Notes: a model not told the origin generated them from the sequence alone. A stretch of DNA of 64,000 bases from Kibdelosporangium aridum (GCF_900176515.1 NZ_FWXV01000019.1:35976-99975), one strand, 5' to 3'. Counted from the stretch's first letter, positions 42,707 through 51,949 are shown. A program made the numbers and translations.

Positions 42707-43361
42707 CCAACCCCTGGTGCGCACCGGACTGACGGCGCTGCTGACTGCCGAGCTGGACATCGAGGTCGTCGGCGTTGCCCGGGATGGGACGCAGGCGCTG
42801 ACCATGGCGCGTGAGTTGGTGCCCGACGTGGCCTGCCTCGATATCCGGATGCCTGGCCGCAGCGGCATCGAGGTGGCCAGGGAGCTGTGCGCGCCGCATG
42901 CCGACCCGCAGGTGCCGGTGCTCGTGCTGACGACCTTCGACCTCGACGATTACGTGTTCGGAGCGCTGGAGGCCGGGGCGTCAGGATTCTTGCTCAAGGA
43001 TTCCGAACCAGATGACATCGTATCTGCGGTGCGGCAGGTGGCCGCTGGGCGGGGAACGATCGACCAGACGCTGACCCGGCGCATTCTGAGCGAGTTCGTG
43101 CACCGGCGACGGCTGCAGCCGGTGGCCGGGCGGCGGGTAGAAGAGTTACTCACCCCGCGTGAGCACGACATCCTGTTGCTGCTCGCGGAGGGTATGTCCA
43201 ACGACGATATCGCCCGCAGGCTGGTCGTGGAGGTTTCGACGATCAAGTCGCACCTGGCCCGGATGCTGCCCAAGCTCGGAGTGACATCCCGACTACAGGC
43301 CGTTGTATGGGCTTATCAGAACCACGTTGTCGCCGTGCCCGAGCAGGAGCGCACGCACTGA
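42681..43361 (+). CDS. NarL/LuxR-family response regulator
   Basis: This 226-residue regulator has a receiver domain (VLIADDQPLVRTGLTALL, Asp54 in ACLDIRMPGR, Lys in FLLKDSEPDD). A C-terminal LuxR HTH follows (LTPREHDILLLLAEGMSNDD, IARRLVVEVSTIKSHLARML). It is the cognate partner of the preceding kinase. Target genes are unknown; the divergent membrane protein and the CPBP protease 234 bases downstream are the nearest candidates. Confidence 0.95.
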   Translation: MIRVLIADDQPLVRTGLTALLTAELDIEVVGVARDGTQALTMARELVPDVACLDIRMPGRSGIEVARELCAPHADPQVPVLVLTTFDLDDYVFGALEAGASGFLLKDSEPDDIVSAVRQVAAGRGTIDQTLTRRILSEFVHRRRLQPVAGRRVEELLTPREHDILLLLAEGMSNDDIARRLVVEVSTIKSHLARMLPKLGVTSRLQAVVWAYQNHVVAVPEQERTH

Positions 43362-43595
43362 CGTGCATTGGCGGGGGTCTTGTGTGTTTTCGTGGGTGTG
43401 CGCGTCGGTGGCGTGTTCAGGGTGGTGAATATCGGCGGGCGGGACGTCACAGCTCGTGTGGTCTGGTCACCGTTATCCGTTCCCGGTCCGGCAATGCATG
43501 GGCTCCGGCGCGAATCTTGCGTCTTTAGATGGCATCTGAGGGCTTCGGTCGTTCGCATCTCGTGACCGACTTCGCTCGTCTGCAGGATTTCGGTC

Positions 43596-44519
43596 ATGAC
43601 GACTTCGAACCACACCCCGCCGCTCACCGACCCCAGTTCCCGGCCTCCAGATCCGTCCCGTGCCGGTGGTGTGTTCGGAATGATGCGCCGCCATCCGCTG
43701 CTGAGCTTCTTCCTGCTCGCCAACTTGCTGAGCTGGCTGGCCTGGACGCCCTACATCCTCTCGGAGAACGGGCTGGGCTGGTGGGCTTACCGGTTCCCGG
43801 AGGTTCTCGGGACCAGCCAGTTCGCCGGAGTGCTGCCCGGCGCCTATCTCGGCCCCATCGCCTCGGCGCTGGTGGTCACCGCAGTCGCCGACGGGAAGGC
43901 AGGGTTGCGGCGGTGGGTGGGCCGGATGTGGCGTTGGCGGGTTCGCTGGCACTGGTACGCGATCACACTGCTCGGCGTTCCGGCGGCGATGCTGGTGACC
44001 GGGTGGGCGTTTTCCGGAGGGCAGATCGCGGTGCCCTCGATGATGGCGGTCGCGGCCTACGTGCCGGCCCTGCTACTCCAGATGATCACCACCGGGCTTG
44101 CCGAGGAACCGGGCTGGCGGGACTTCGCCCTGCCGCGCATGCAGCGACGGTTCGGCCCGCTGACCGGAACGATGATCCTCGGTCCACTGTGGGCAGCCTG
44201 GCACCTGCCGCTGTTCTTGACCGAGTGGGGCGGTTGGCCAGATGCGGACTGGACCCGCCCGGTCGCCTTCGCGGTCTTCTGCATCGCGTTCAACGTGGTG
44301 ATGACATGGGTGTTCAACCGCACCAGGGAGAGCCTGCCCCTGGCGATGCTCCTTCACGTCAGCGTCAACAACTTCGCCTCGGTCATGTGGTCGGAAACGT
44401 TCCCCAGCATCGACGGGGACCGGGCAATGCAGGCGATGGCAACAGGTTCGGTCGTCGCCGCGGTACTGGTCCTGCTCGGCACCCGCGGACGGCTCGGTTA
44501 TCGCCCACCGACCGAATGA
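43596..44519 (+). CDS. CPBP-family intramembrane glutamic endopeptidase
   Basis: This 307-residue protein has about eight membrane helices. The three CPBP (Abi) motifs are present: motif 1 AEEPGWRDF (EExxxR), motif 2 LWAAWHLPLFL (FxxxH-like) and motif 3 MLLHVSVNN with FNVVMTWVFN nearby. CPBP proteins include Rce1-type CAAX prenyl proteases and bacteriocin self-immunity proteins. The bacterial substrate is generally unknown. The N-terminal 27 residues are Pro-rich and cytoplasmic. It ends just upstream of a STAS-domain remnant and IS debris, so its right neighbour has been lost. Confidence 0.88.
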   Translation: MTTSNHTPPLTDPSSRPPDPSRAGGVFGMMRRHPLLSFFLLANLLSWLAWTPYILSENGLGWWAYRFPEVLGTSQFAGVLPGAYLGPIASALVVTAVADGKAGLRRWVGRMWRWRVRWHWYAITLLGVPAAMLVTGWAFSGGQIAVPSMMAVAAYVPALLLQMITTGLAEEPGWRDFALPRMQRRFGPLTGTMILGPLWAAWHLPLFLTEWGGWPDADWTRPVAFAVFCIAFNVVMTWVFNRTRESLPLAMLLHVSVNNFASVMWSETFPSIDGDRAMQAMATGSVVAAVLVLLGTRGRLGYRPPTE

Positions 44520-44620
44520 TCATCTGTGGTGGCAGCGTGAGCATGGTGTCCGCTGCCGGGCTACGCGCCCTGCTTCGTGTTCGCGACGCTGCGAGGCAGA
44601 ACGCCACGGCGGTGCGGTGA
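44520..44620 (+). pseudogene. STAS-domain (anti-sigma antagonist) gene fragment
   Basis: About 30 codons read MVSAAGLRALLRVRDAARQN after a short lead. This is the phosphorylatable-Ser strand-helix of STAS anti-sigma-factor antagonists (compare FLGSVGLRVLVQADYEAKQ in the STAS gene at 53326). No start or complete domain is present, and IS debris follows immediately. It is a truncated remnant. Confidence 0.6.
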
Positions 44621-44639
44621 TGGGAGGCCTAGCTGTTGC

Positions 44640-45476
44640 GGGTCATGAGGTTGTTGACGCCGGTGAGAGCCTGAGGATGGGGACGGGTCTTCCGGCGGCA
44701 GGATACGGAGGGTTCTGATGACCCGTTCGCAGTGCGCGTTCATCCGCGGTGCCTGAGGTGCGCTGGTCAAGATGCCCATGTCCTCGGCTCGGAAGACGGC
44801 GTCGAACGCCGTCGAGTACTTCGTGTCGCGGTCGCGAGCAGGAAGCGGAATGGGTTCGTGTCGAGACCGGTGGTGAGATTGCGGGCCTGTTGGGTGGTCC
44901 AGTGCTGGGTCGGGTGTTCGGTGACGCCGGCGATGTGCAGTCGCCGTGTGCCGTGTTCGAGGAATACCAGGGCGTAGAGGCGTTTGCCGAGTGCGGTGTC
45001 GATGTGGAAGAAGTCCGCGGCGTGGGACCAGTTCGGCGTGGAGCGGGATCGATCCCGGCTGAGCTGAGGATCTTCCATACGGTGGATGCTGCGATTGGGT
45101 GACCGAGTCGTTCCAGTTCGCCTTGGATTCTCCGGTGGCCCCAGCGCGGGTTGTCGTTGGCCAACTGCAGGACGAGCTTCTTGATCGTGGCGTGGGTTGG
45201 CGGCCGCCCGGCAGGGCGTCGGCGTGTGCTGTTGTCCCATTTCGCGGCGATGAACCTGCGGTGCCAGGCCAGATCGTTGCGGGTTGGATGGGGAAGATCT
45301 CGTGTCAGCGGCGTCGGGGGAGCAGTGAGGACAGTGCGGCGAAACCAGAACCGGTCCGCGGGCTCGTAGCGGACCTGACCGGTGATCTGCCGGCGGAGGA
45401 CGGCGTTTCGTGCCATGATCTCAATGCCTGTTGTCCTAGCGCCCTGACCAGGCGCGACGACTTATCGAGCGGTACA
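44640..45476 (-). pseudogene. Decayed DDE transposase and IS remnant
   Basis: On the minus strand a transposase resembling family A can be followed through several frames. From the 5' side these are RNAVLRRQITGQVRYEPADR, then IKKLVLQLANDNPRWGHRRI, then (shifted) FFHIDTALGKRLYALVFLEH, and finally SAPQAPRMNAHCERVIRTLR. Several frameshifts and a missing C-terminus make it inactive. The right boundary, cgacttatcgagcggtaca at 45476, is a degenerate family A terminal repeat. The left end is lost. Confidence 0.78.
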
Positions 45477-45491
45477 GGGCCAGTTCGAGCT

Positions 45492-45663
45492 GACTCCACT
45501 TGGTTGAAGCGGTCTCAAGAGGCGAGGTGTGGCATGACGTTCTCCGCGCTGGCCCCGATTGGTGGATACACGGTGCTGGCGGTGTGGCTGACCGATGACC
45601 CGTCATCGGACCCAGCCCCGGGTGTCGGAGCGGAAACACCGAACGCGAAGACAGTTGTTAGAG
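45492..45663 (+). pseudogene. C-terminal fragment of a phage tail tube protein
   Basis: The plus strand encodes LKRSQEARCGMTFSALAPIG followed by GYTVLAVWLTDD. It aligns closely with the end of the tail tube protein at 52492-53109 (SRSQENRWGMTFATLAPVGG, STVLGVWLTDD). Only about 45 residues remain, without a start, and the frame runs on past the homologous end. It abuts IS debris on one side and the NB-ARC/TPR gene on the other. Confidence 0.7.
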
Positions 45664-45667
45664 GTCA

Positions 45668-48259
45668 TCAGTTGTTGTCGATGGTGGCGAGGTGGGCGCG
45701 GAGGTCGTCGGCGTCGGTGGTGCCGAGGTGGGTGTAGAGGGTCAGGGCGTGTTGGTAGTGCTGGCGGGCGTGGGTGGGGTTGGCGAGGGTGTGGTGGGCG
45801 TGGCCGAGTCCGACGTGGGCGCGGGCCTGTTGGTCGAGTGCGCCGATGTCGACGGCGATGGTGTGGGCGGCGGTGTGGTGGGTGACGGCGTCGGTGGGGC
45901 GGCCAGCGGTGTAGGCGGCTTCGCCGAGCCCGTTGAGTGCGTAGGCTTCGCCGTCGCGTTCGCAGGCCTCGCGGAAGATGGCCAGGGCCTGCTGGTAGTA
46001 CCCGGTAGCTTCGGAGGGCTGGCCGAGGTGGATGTGAAGGACGCCGATGCTGTCCAGTGTCCAGGCTTCGCCGGCGCGGTTGCCGAGCTGCCGGTACAGG
46101 GTCAGGGCCTGCTGGAGGTGGTCGATGGCCGGCTGGATGCGGCCGAACTTGACCTCGACGTCGCCGAGGCCGTTGAGTGCGTAGGCTTCACCGGCCCGGT
46201 CGCCGGCCTGCCGGACCAGAGTCAGGGCCTGCTGGTAGTGATCGGTGGCCGACTGGAAGCGGCCGAGCTTGACCTCGACGTCGCCGGCGCTGTTCAGTGC
46301 GTTTGCTTCGCCGGCTTGGTCGCCGGCCTGCCGGTACAGGGTCAAGGCCTGCTGGTAATAGTCGGTGGCTGGCCGATAGTGGCCCAGCCGCGCCTCAACG
46401 CGGCCGAGGTTGTTCACGGCGCGGGCCTGACCGGCCGGGTCGCCGGCCTGCCGGTACAGGCGCAGGGCCTGCTGGAGGTGGTCGGTGGCCGGTCCCGGCT
46501 GGCCCAGCTGCGCGTGTGTGGCGCCGAGGTCGGTCAAAGCCCGGGCTTGCCCGGCCGCGTCGCCGGTGGATTGGGCGGCATGGCGGGCATGACCGTGGAT
46601 GGCCAGGGCGTCGGTGAAGTGCCCGCCGTCGAGGTAGCGGAACAGGGCGGTGGACAGTCGGGTGGTGTGGGTGGGCCAGCCGTGGGCGGCGGTGTGGGCG
46701 GCGACGGCGACGAGGGTGGGGCGTTCGGTGTCCAGCCAGGCGAGGGCGGTGTCCGGGCTGGTTAGGGCGGGTGTGGGGGTGCCGGCCGGGGGAACGGAGG
46801 GCCGGCGGTGCGTCTCGGCGGGGTGCAGGGTGTCTATGGCGGCGGCGGTGGTGGCCAGGTAGTAGTCGAACAGGCGGGTGAGGGCGGCGATGCGTTCGGG
46901 TGGGCGGTCTGCGTCGCTGGCCCGGCTGACGGCGTAGCCGCGGACCAGGTCGTGGAAGGTATACCGGCCGGAAGTGCTCTGTTGCAGCAAGTGGTCTTGG
47001 CGCAGGTGGTGCATGTGGTTCCGGGCGGTGGGCAGATCGGTGTCGGCTAGCGCGGCGGCGGCGTAGGCATCGAGGTCTTGGCCGGGGTGTAGCGCCAACA
47101 GCCGCAGCAGCCGTTGCTGGTCGGTGGAGAGGTGCTGATAGGACAGGTCGAGGGCGAGTTCTACCCCTGTGTCCAGTCGCCGGTCACGGTGGCGTTCATC
47201 GAGCCGGTCGGCGTGATCGGTGAGAGTCCAGCCGGGTGTGCTGCGCATGTGACCGGTGAGCAGCCCGAGGGCGAGGGGCAGGTATCCACAGCGCTGGGCG
47301 ATCCGCGTCGGGGCGTGCGGGTCTCGGCCGACGGGAACTTCGGGTGCGGCCCTGGTAAGGAATGTCACCGCCTCGTCGGGGGTGAACACGTCCACCGCCA
47401 AGTGCGCCGCGGCGGGCAGGGCGGTGAGCCTTCGCCGGCTGGTGATCAGTGTGAGGCAGTCCGGGGTTTCGGGAAGCAGCGGGCGGACCTGGTCCTCGTT
47501 GGCGGCATTGTCCAGCACCACCAGGGCGTGGGTGCCGGCGAGGCGGTCGCGGTAGGCGGCGGCACGTGCGGGCAGGTTGTGCGGGATCTGCTGGCCGGGC
47601 ACCCCCAGCAGGCGCAGGAAGCCGTCCAGGACGGCAGCTGGCTCGGCCGGCGGCTGGGCGGGGTCGGGGTGGAATCCGCGCAGGTTGACGAACAGGACCC
47701 GGTCAAACGACTTCTCCCGGATCAATTGGTGCCCGGCGTGGATGGCAAGTTGGGTTTTGCCGACCCCGGCCATCCCGGCGATCGCGGAGATCACCACCGC
47801 GCCGCCGACCTGCTGACTGTGGTGCAGGACCTGGCGGAGCCGGTCCAGTTCGGCGGCGCGGCCGGTGAACCCGGACAGATCCTGCGGGAGGCAGTCCTGC
47901 ACCCGGACCTGCGACGCCGCCCGAGCCTCCCCGCCAACCACCTGCAGTGCCTGCCGCCACTGCGTCACGTACCCCACGTCCGGGTGCAACGCCTGCACCA
48001 CCGCGATCACGAGGTCGGTATTCAGCCGTCGCCGACCGGGTTTGAAACAGTCCACAACTGTGGCCTTCTTTGTCAATTCACCTGCCGGGCGACCGGCCGC
48101 CGTCCAGGCCTTGTTAATGCGGCCGGTGATCGACTCATAGGATGGGTCACCTGCCCACACCTTTAGTGACCGTAACCCTTCGACGAGCTCATCGAGGTTC
48201 CGGACCCGACCCGGGTCCGGAATCACCGCGAACGTGTGGTCCGGTCGCACACCAGCCAT
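45668..48259 (-). CDS. NB-ARC ATPase with C-terminal TPR repeats (STAND protein)
   Basis: This 863-residue STAND protein has an N-terminal helical region (about 1-110) with LDELVEGLRSLKVWAGDPSY and a DNA- or protein-binding-like block (RRRLNTDLVIAVVQALHPDV). The NB-ARC ATPase has Walker A AGMAGVGKTQLAIHAGHQLI near 165, Walker B THALVVLDNAANEDQVRPLL, sensor TLITSRRRL and GLPLA-like GYLPLALGLL. About nine TPR units (roughly 580-860) follow, several of nearly identical sequence (DHYQQALTL.RQAGD..GEA). It lacks the BTAD domain of the SARP gene, so it is not an AfsR-type activator. Such proteins act as signal sensors and include phage-defence STANDs. A diverged copy of its 5' end lies upstream. 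Confidence 0.92.
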   Translation of the reverse strand: MAGVRPDHTFAVIPDPGRVRNLDELVEGLRSLKVWAGDPSYESITGRINKAWTAAGRPAGELTKKATVVDCFKPGRRRLNTDLVIAVVQALHPDVGYVTQWRQALQVVGGEARAASQVRVQDCLPQDLSGFTGRAAELDRLRQVLHHSQQVGGAVVISAIAGMAGVGKTQLAIHAGHQLIREKSFDRVLFVNLRGFHPDPAQPPAEPAAVLDGFLRLLGVPGQQIPHNLPARAAAYRDRLAGTHALVVLDNAANEDQVRPLLPETPDCLTLITSRRRLTALPAAAHLAVDVFTPDEAVTFLTRAAPEVPVGRDPHAPTRIAQRCGYLPLALGLLTGHMRSTPGWTLTDHADRLDERHRDRRLDTGVELALDLSYQHLSTDQQRLLRLLALHPGQDLDAYAAAALADTDLPTARNHMHHLRQDHLLQQSTSGRYTFHDLVRGYAVSRASDADRPPERIAALTRLFDYYLATTAAAIDTLHPAETHRRPSVPPAGTPTPALTSPDTALAWLDTERPTLVAVAAHTAAHGWPTHTTRLSTALFRYLDGGHFTDALAIHGHARHAAQSTGDAAGQARALTDLGATHAQLGQPGPATDHLQQALRLYRQAGDPAGQARAVNNLGRVEARLGHYRPATDYYQQALTLYRQAGDQAGEANALNSAGDVEVKLGRFQSATDHYQQALTLVRQAGDRAGEAYALNGLGDVEVKFGRIQPAIDHLQQALTLYRQLGNRAGEAWTLDSIGVLHIHLGQPSEATGYYQQALAIFREACERDGEAYALNGLGEAAYTAGRPTDAVTHHTAAHTIAVDIGALDQQARAHVGLGHAHHTLANPTHARQHYQHALTLYTHLGTTDADDLRAHLATIDNN

Positions 48260-48596
48260 AGATCATTTCCCCCGGGGATGACCATTAACGGGATCATTAA
48301 TCATAGCCCCCGCAAACCCGTCGAAGTCAGGGCAATGCCCGATCCGCCCAGGGAGCATGATCGGAACAGAATTGATATTCCCACGTGGGGAATCCGCATG
48401 GGATTACCCAGCCCGTCGCGGCACCGCGGAAGGGCCAGTTGGCCACTGTCGTCACGCAGCCCAGTGGCGATCAGCAGCTCGCAGTGCTGCGCCTTGTTGA
48501 GCTACCGCACGGTTGTGCCGCACGAAGTAGTCGGTGCCGGGGCCCAGGAGTCGATCTGTTGGCCCAGGCGTCTTGCTGGCCGGGGGAGGAAATGCC

Positions 48597-48707
48597 GCCC
48601 GCCCAAACCTTCAGCGACCGCAGACCCTCGACGAGCTCATCGAGGGTGCGGACACCGCCCGGGTCCGGAATCGCAGTGAGCGGGCGGTTTGGTCGCGAAG
48701 CTGTCAT
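48597..48707 (-). pseudogene. Duplicated 5' end of the NB-ARC/TPR gene
   Basis: A start MTASRPNRPLTAIPDPGGVR continues TLDELVEGLRSLKVWAG and matches the N-terminus of the gene at 45668-48259 (AVIPDPGRVRNLDELVEG). Homology stops after 37 codons. The upstream DNA also resembles the promoter region of that gene (catagat box, G-rich segment, tcccag-cccg element). It looks like a tandem partial duplication covering the promoter and first codons. Confidence 0.72.
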
Positions 48708-49014
48708 AGATCTCTCCACCCAGAGATGGCCAATAGTGGGCCGCTCGTCGTAGCCCTGCAACCCTCGCCGAAGTCACGTTTCACTGCCCGCGATCTGGCT
48801 CACAGACGCGATTGAACAAGTTGATCTCTCCGTGTGGGATTGTGTGGGATCTCCCAGCCCGCTCCGGCCAAGCGGAAAAGTTGCCAGCAGACCGACACCG
48901 TCAGACAACCGGCGGCCGGGCCGTTCCACCTATCAAACGAAGGTTATGAAAAAGCTTGAATCCCGTCTGGGAAGTTTAACCAGTGCGGATTCGACGACTC
49001 TCGGAGAAAACAAT

Positions 49015-49467
49015 ATGATGATTACATTACGACGTCGGGCCACAACTATCGTGGCGATGCTTGTGCTCGCAATCGGTAGCATCCTTGTCGCTCCAGCATC
49101 GGCCAGCACGCAGGCGTCCGCCACCGCGCAAGCCGTCTGCACCGGGGCGGGTTCCTGCTGGTTCAGCTGGGGGCCCATCAGGGCAGGAGACTGCACAATG
49201 GACCGCGCGAAATGGACCCTCAATCGCGACGGCAGCGCAGTATTTGAGGCAATAATTGTCAGCAGTAGCAGCGATGACGCGTGGTTGATGTGGGTGAATA
49301 CTCTGGATAGCGCTGGCATCGTGCTAGGCCCTGTTCACCATGGTGGTGACCCCAAGTTTGTCAGGGGTACGGTCAAGAACGAGTGGCACTGGTGGTTCGA
49401 CAGTGGGACGTTCGACAGCCGGCTTTTCGACCGGATTAACAGCATGCGGATGACGAGTCACTGCTAG
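49015..49467 (+). CDS. Small secreted protein
   Basis: This 150-residue protein starts at ATG 49015 (a second in-frame ATG follows), with GGAG nine bases upstream. The signal peptide is LRRRATTIVAMLVLAIGSIL then VAPASAS-A. The mature ~115 residues are rich in Trp and Ser (GSCWFSWGPIRAGDCTM, NEWHWWFDSGTFDSRLFDRI) with three or more Cys, including the last residue, suggesting a disulfide-stabilised extracellular beta domain. I do not recognise the family. The DNA around it is more AT-rich than the average of the window, a hint of later acquisition. Confidence 0.75.
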   Translation: MMITLRRRATTIVAMLVLAIGSILVAPASASTQASATAQAVCTGAGSCWFSWGPIRAGDCTMDRAKWTLNRDGSAVFEAIIVSSSSDDAWLMWVNTLDSAGIVLGPVHHGGDPKFVRGTVKNEWHWWFDSGTFDSRLFDRINSMRMTSHC

Positions 49468-50287
49468 TCCGCCGATTCATGATCGGTCGGTGACACGCGG
49501 GATTAAGATGAGGAAAGTGCCTGCCCTGTAAGGGAAGATGGGCTTGTTGAGGGTCCATGTTTCGTTCACGGGTAGGCACTTTCCGAGTGCAAGTAGTGCT
49601 TTCGATTGCTGTCCTTTTCGCGCGTACATGGAGGGCTGTGGGGTGATTCAACTTCCCGGCAAACAGCTACTAATTGGATATTTCGGGGCGCTATCCGGGC
49701 CGCAAAGAAAGATCACCTCGATTGACACCGTTCGAGTGCCGTCGCCGTGCTCCCAGCAGAGGTCTGATCAAAAAGGACGGGCTGCCCTCAACTCCACCTC
49801 CCTGCTACGGCAGGGACAAGCGGTGAAGGTCTCCCACCTTCACTCGAATCAACAGCGTCTCACTGCGCAGACGAACTTTGGGCCAGAGCCAGAACGACGG
49901 CGATCGGCGCCGATAGTTGCCCGCAGGGTGTGACGCCTTGTGACGCCACGCCCTGCGGTTACAGCTCAACTGTTCCCCGACGGGGCTCGACCCCGTCCTA
50001 CCCGGTGCACCTATCCAACCGCGCCACTCTCATTGCCACCCTGCTCCACAGCGGGTGCGACCTCGAGTACGAAAACACATGTGGGGCGACTGTGAGGAGA
50101 TCGCCAGCACGCTGCCCACTCCGAAGTCCGCTCATACCAGGTAACTCGTCGGTCCGCCACTTGCATGAACCGAAAGACACTTGAACAACGATAATTCGGG
50201 CAGAGTATACGAGCGACCCGATTCCCCAATGGCGGTTTTCAGTAGACTGATTCGGCCACTCCTTGACCAGTCCCACGGAGGAATGCC
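49468..50287. other. No gene recognised
   Basis: About 820 bases lack a convincing coding sequence on either strand, and the composition is lower in GC than the core region. The stretch 49975-50040, read on the minus strand, looks like a damaged tRNA (a D-arm-like ggcgcggttggataggtg and a T-arm-like acggggtcgagccccgt, but no anticodon arm). The SRPBCC gene's GGAGGAAT ribosome-binding site is at 50276-50283. Confidence 0.55.
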
Positions 50288-50776
50288 GTGCGAACGGTAG
50301 AGCTCGCCAAGGTAGCCACCGAAATCAACGTCAGCCCCCAGCAGGTGTGGGCGGTGCTCACCGACTTTCCCCGCTATCCCGAATGGTCCACGTACATCCA
50401 GGAGATCGACGGGCGTGCGGATGCAGGCACCAATCTGAGGATTGTCATGAGGCTGCCGGGTCAACGTCCCATTGTGGCGCGTCTGCCCCTCATCGAAGCC
50501 ACACCGGGAGTCAGGCTGGCGTGGGCGGCCGTGATCCCCGGCGCGGCGTGGCTACCCAAAGCCATCTTCGGCGGTGTGCACGAGTTCATACTGACCGCCC
50601 TGCCGGACGGCGGAACGAGATTCCTGCACCGCGAACACTTGAGTGACCGAAGTTCTCATCGAGTCGACGTCGATATTGGCGCACTCTCTCAGACTGAAGT
50701 ATTTCGGAAAGTTTATTCTTCGACAGATCGCCGAGAGTCCACTCGGGCCCTAGGGGACGTCCATACCGGTCTATAG
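50288..50776 (+). CDS. SRPBCC-family protein, probably truncated at the C-terminus
   Basis: This 162-residue protein as read starts with GTG, with GGAGGAAT upstream. The first ~118 residues form most of a START/Bet v1-like fold: ELAKVATEINVSPQQVWAVL, TDFPRYPEWSTYIQEIDG, GGVHEFILTALPDGGTRFLH and REHLSD. The expected long C-terminal helix is replaced by an unrelated, less GC-rich tail (SQTEVFRKVYSSTDRRES). It therefore appears cut by a recombination junction near 50645 and is probably inactive. SRPBCC proteins bind hydrophobic ligands. Confidence 0.7.
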   Translation: MRTVELAKVATEINVSPQQVWAVLTDFPRYPEWSTYIQEIDGRADAGTNLRIVMRLPGQRPIVARLPLIEATPGVRLAWAAVIPGAAWLPKAIFGGVHEFILTALPDGGTRFLHREHLSDRSSHRVDVDIGALSQTEVFRKVYSSTDRRESTRALGDVHTGL

Positions 50777-50858
50777 CCCAAGGTGATGCCAGGAGCGTCC
50801 CGTCGGTTAACAGCCCGAATGACTCTCTCACAAGATCGCAAGGGTTGACCCCCTGATT

Positions 50859-51149
50859 ATGATGTCGATCTTGGTTGAGGCGTGGGCGCATCAGGGACCA
50901 CCGAAGGTCGCGCAGAAGCACAAGGTGTTGGCCGACGCCCTCAAGCTGCTCCATGTCGCTGCGGGCTTGCCGGTCGCGCCTCGGCTGGTGTTGTGCCTGT
51001 GCGATTCGGAAGCCGCCTACCATTTCACCGCCGCACGATCCTGGGCAGCCCATGCCCTGCGCACCTTCGCCATCGACATTGCCGTGGTCGAACTACCCGC
51101 CGAGCTCAAAGCCGCAGTCCGTACCGCACAACAGCGCCAATACCGGTAG
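50859..51149 (+). CDS. Unrecognised 96-residue protein, possibly the 3' part of a larger gene
   Basis: The protein reads PKVAQKHKVLADALKLLHVA, LPVAPRLVLCLCDSEAAYHF, ARSWAAHALRTFAIDIAVVE and LPAELKAAVRTAQQRQYR. It is well behaved in codon use and may be an alpha/beta nucleotide- or nucleic-acid-related domain. No good ribosome-binding site precedes the ATG at 50859, and the start lies just after a low-GC junction, so the gene may be truncated at its 5' end. I cannot assign a function. Confidence 0.5.
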   Translation: MMSILVEAWAHQGPPKVAQKHKVLADALKLLHVAAGLPVAPRLVLCLCDSEAAYHFTAARSWAAHALRTFAIDIAVVELPAELKAAVRTAQQRQYR

Positions 51150-51325
51150 GACACCACGACGACCAACGCTCTAGGTCATGCCGCGATTGGAAGAGGTGCA
51201 CGTGGTGTCTGCGTATCGCCTGCCACAAGCAAGACCTGGCAGGTGACAACCATGGTGACGGTTGGATCGATGAGATCTGACGGCGTGAGAAAATCGTTGC
51301 TCGTCACGCAGCTTGGAGGTGATCG

Positions 51326-51949
51326 ATGACCAACGCCTCGGGCCCACATCACTATCCGCCTGACCTGACTGCACTCCTGGTGGACGTCATCCCGTTGCTG
51401 CGCCGTTCAAAGGCCGACGCCGTGGATTTCTTCCGTGCGTGCGGCGTCAGCCCAGAGTACCTCGCTGACTTGCAGCGTCGCGTCGACACGGACCGCGCCT
51501 CGATCAACAAGTACGAGATTGTTCGAACAGTGATCAAGCGAATCAACGAACAAGGCGATGCCGGGCTGAACGCTCGGCGGCTGGTCCTACGCCGTGTCGT
51601 CGAATGGAAAGACTTCTCCACCTGCTGGTCAGAAGATGCGCTAAAGGCTCAGGGCCTAGTAGCCAGCGTGCGCCAGATGGTCAACACCAAGGACTCGTTC
51701 ACGCGGATGCAGCAGGAACGCGACCGTGAACGCGAAGAACGGATGCGTCCGCAACGGGAAGCCGCCGCAGCGGCGAAGTTGAAGAACGAGCGGCGGCAGG
51801 CGCTCTGTCGCCGCCTGATCTCGTTGTTTCCCATGGCTGATCCCGGAAGCGTGGTGTTCAAAGCGCTGCTCAACGAGATACAACCTCCAGGGTGTGATGT
51901 TGATGTTGCGGAGGCGTCATTGTGCACTGTGGATCGGTTTGACCTGTGA
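51326..51949 (+). CDS. N-terminal part of a restriction-endonuclease-like protein, truncated
   Basis: This 207-residue protein has an excellent ribosome-binding site (GGAGGTGATC). The N-terminus is PDLTALLVDVIPLLRRSKAD. It continues with NKYEIVRTVIKRINEQGDAG, RLVLRRVVEWKDFSTCW and ALKAQGLVASVRQMVNTKDS, then a basic coiled coil rich in Glu and Arg. I recall this arrangement at the front of bacterial proteins with a C-terminal restriction-endonuclease-fold domain (E-Q-I-D-G ... E-x-K). Here homology appears to stop around RRQALCRRLISLFPMADPG, the nuclease core is missing, and the tail looks random. It is probably an inactive fragment of a defence gene. Confidence 0.6.
   Translation: MTNASGPHHYPPDLTALLVDVIPLLRRSKADAVDFFRACGVSPEYLADLQRRVDTDRASINKYEIVRTVIKRINEQGDAGLNARRLVLRRVVEWKDFSTCWSEDALKAQGLVASVRQMVNTKDSFTRMQQERDREREERMRPQREAAAAAKLKNERRQALCRRLISLFPMADPGSVVFKALLNEIQPPGCDVDVAEASLCTVDRFDL

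Noticed and set aside
46000..46560. Tandem DNA repeats of about 120 bases
   Set aside because: They encode the TPR units of the NB-ARC protein and are a coding repeat rather than a separate element.
49975..50040. tRNA gene on the minus strand
   Set aside because: D-arm-like and T-arm-like parts are present, but there is no anticodon arm and the T loop lacks the TTC start, so at most it is a relic.
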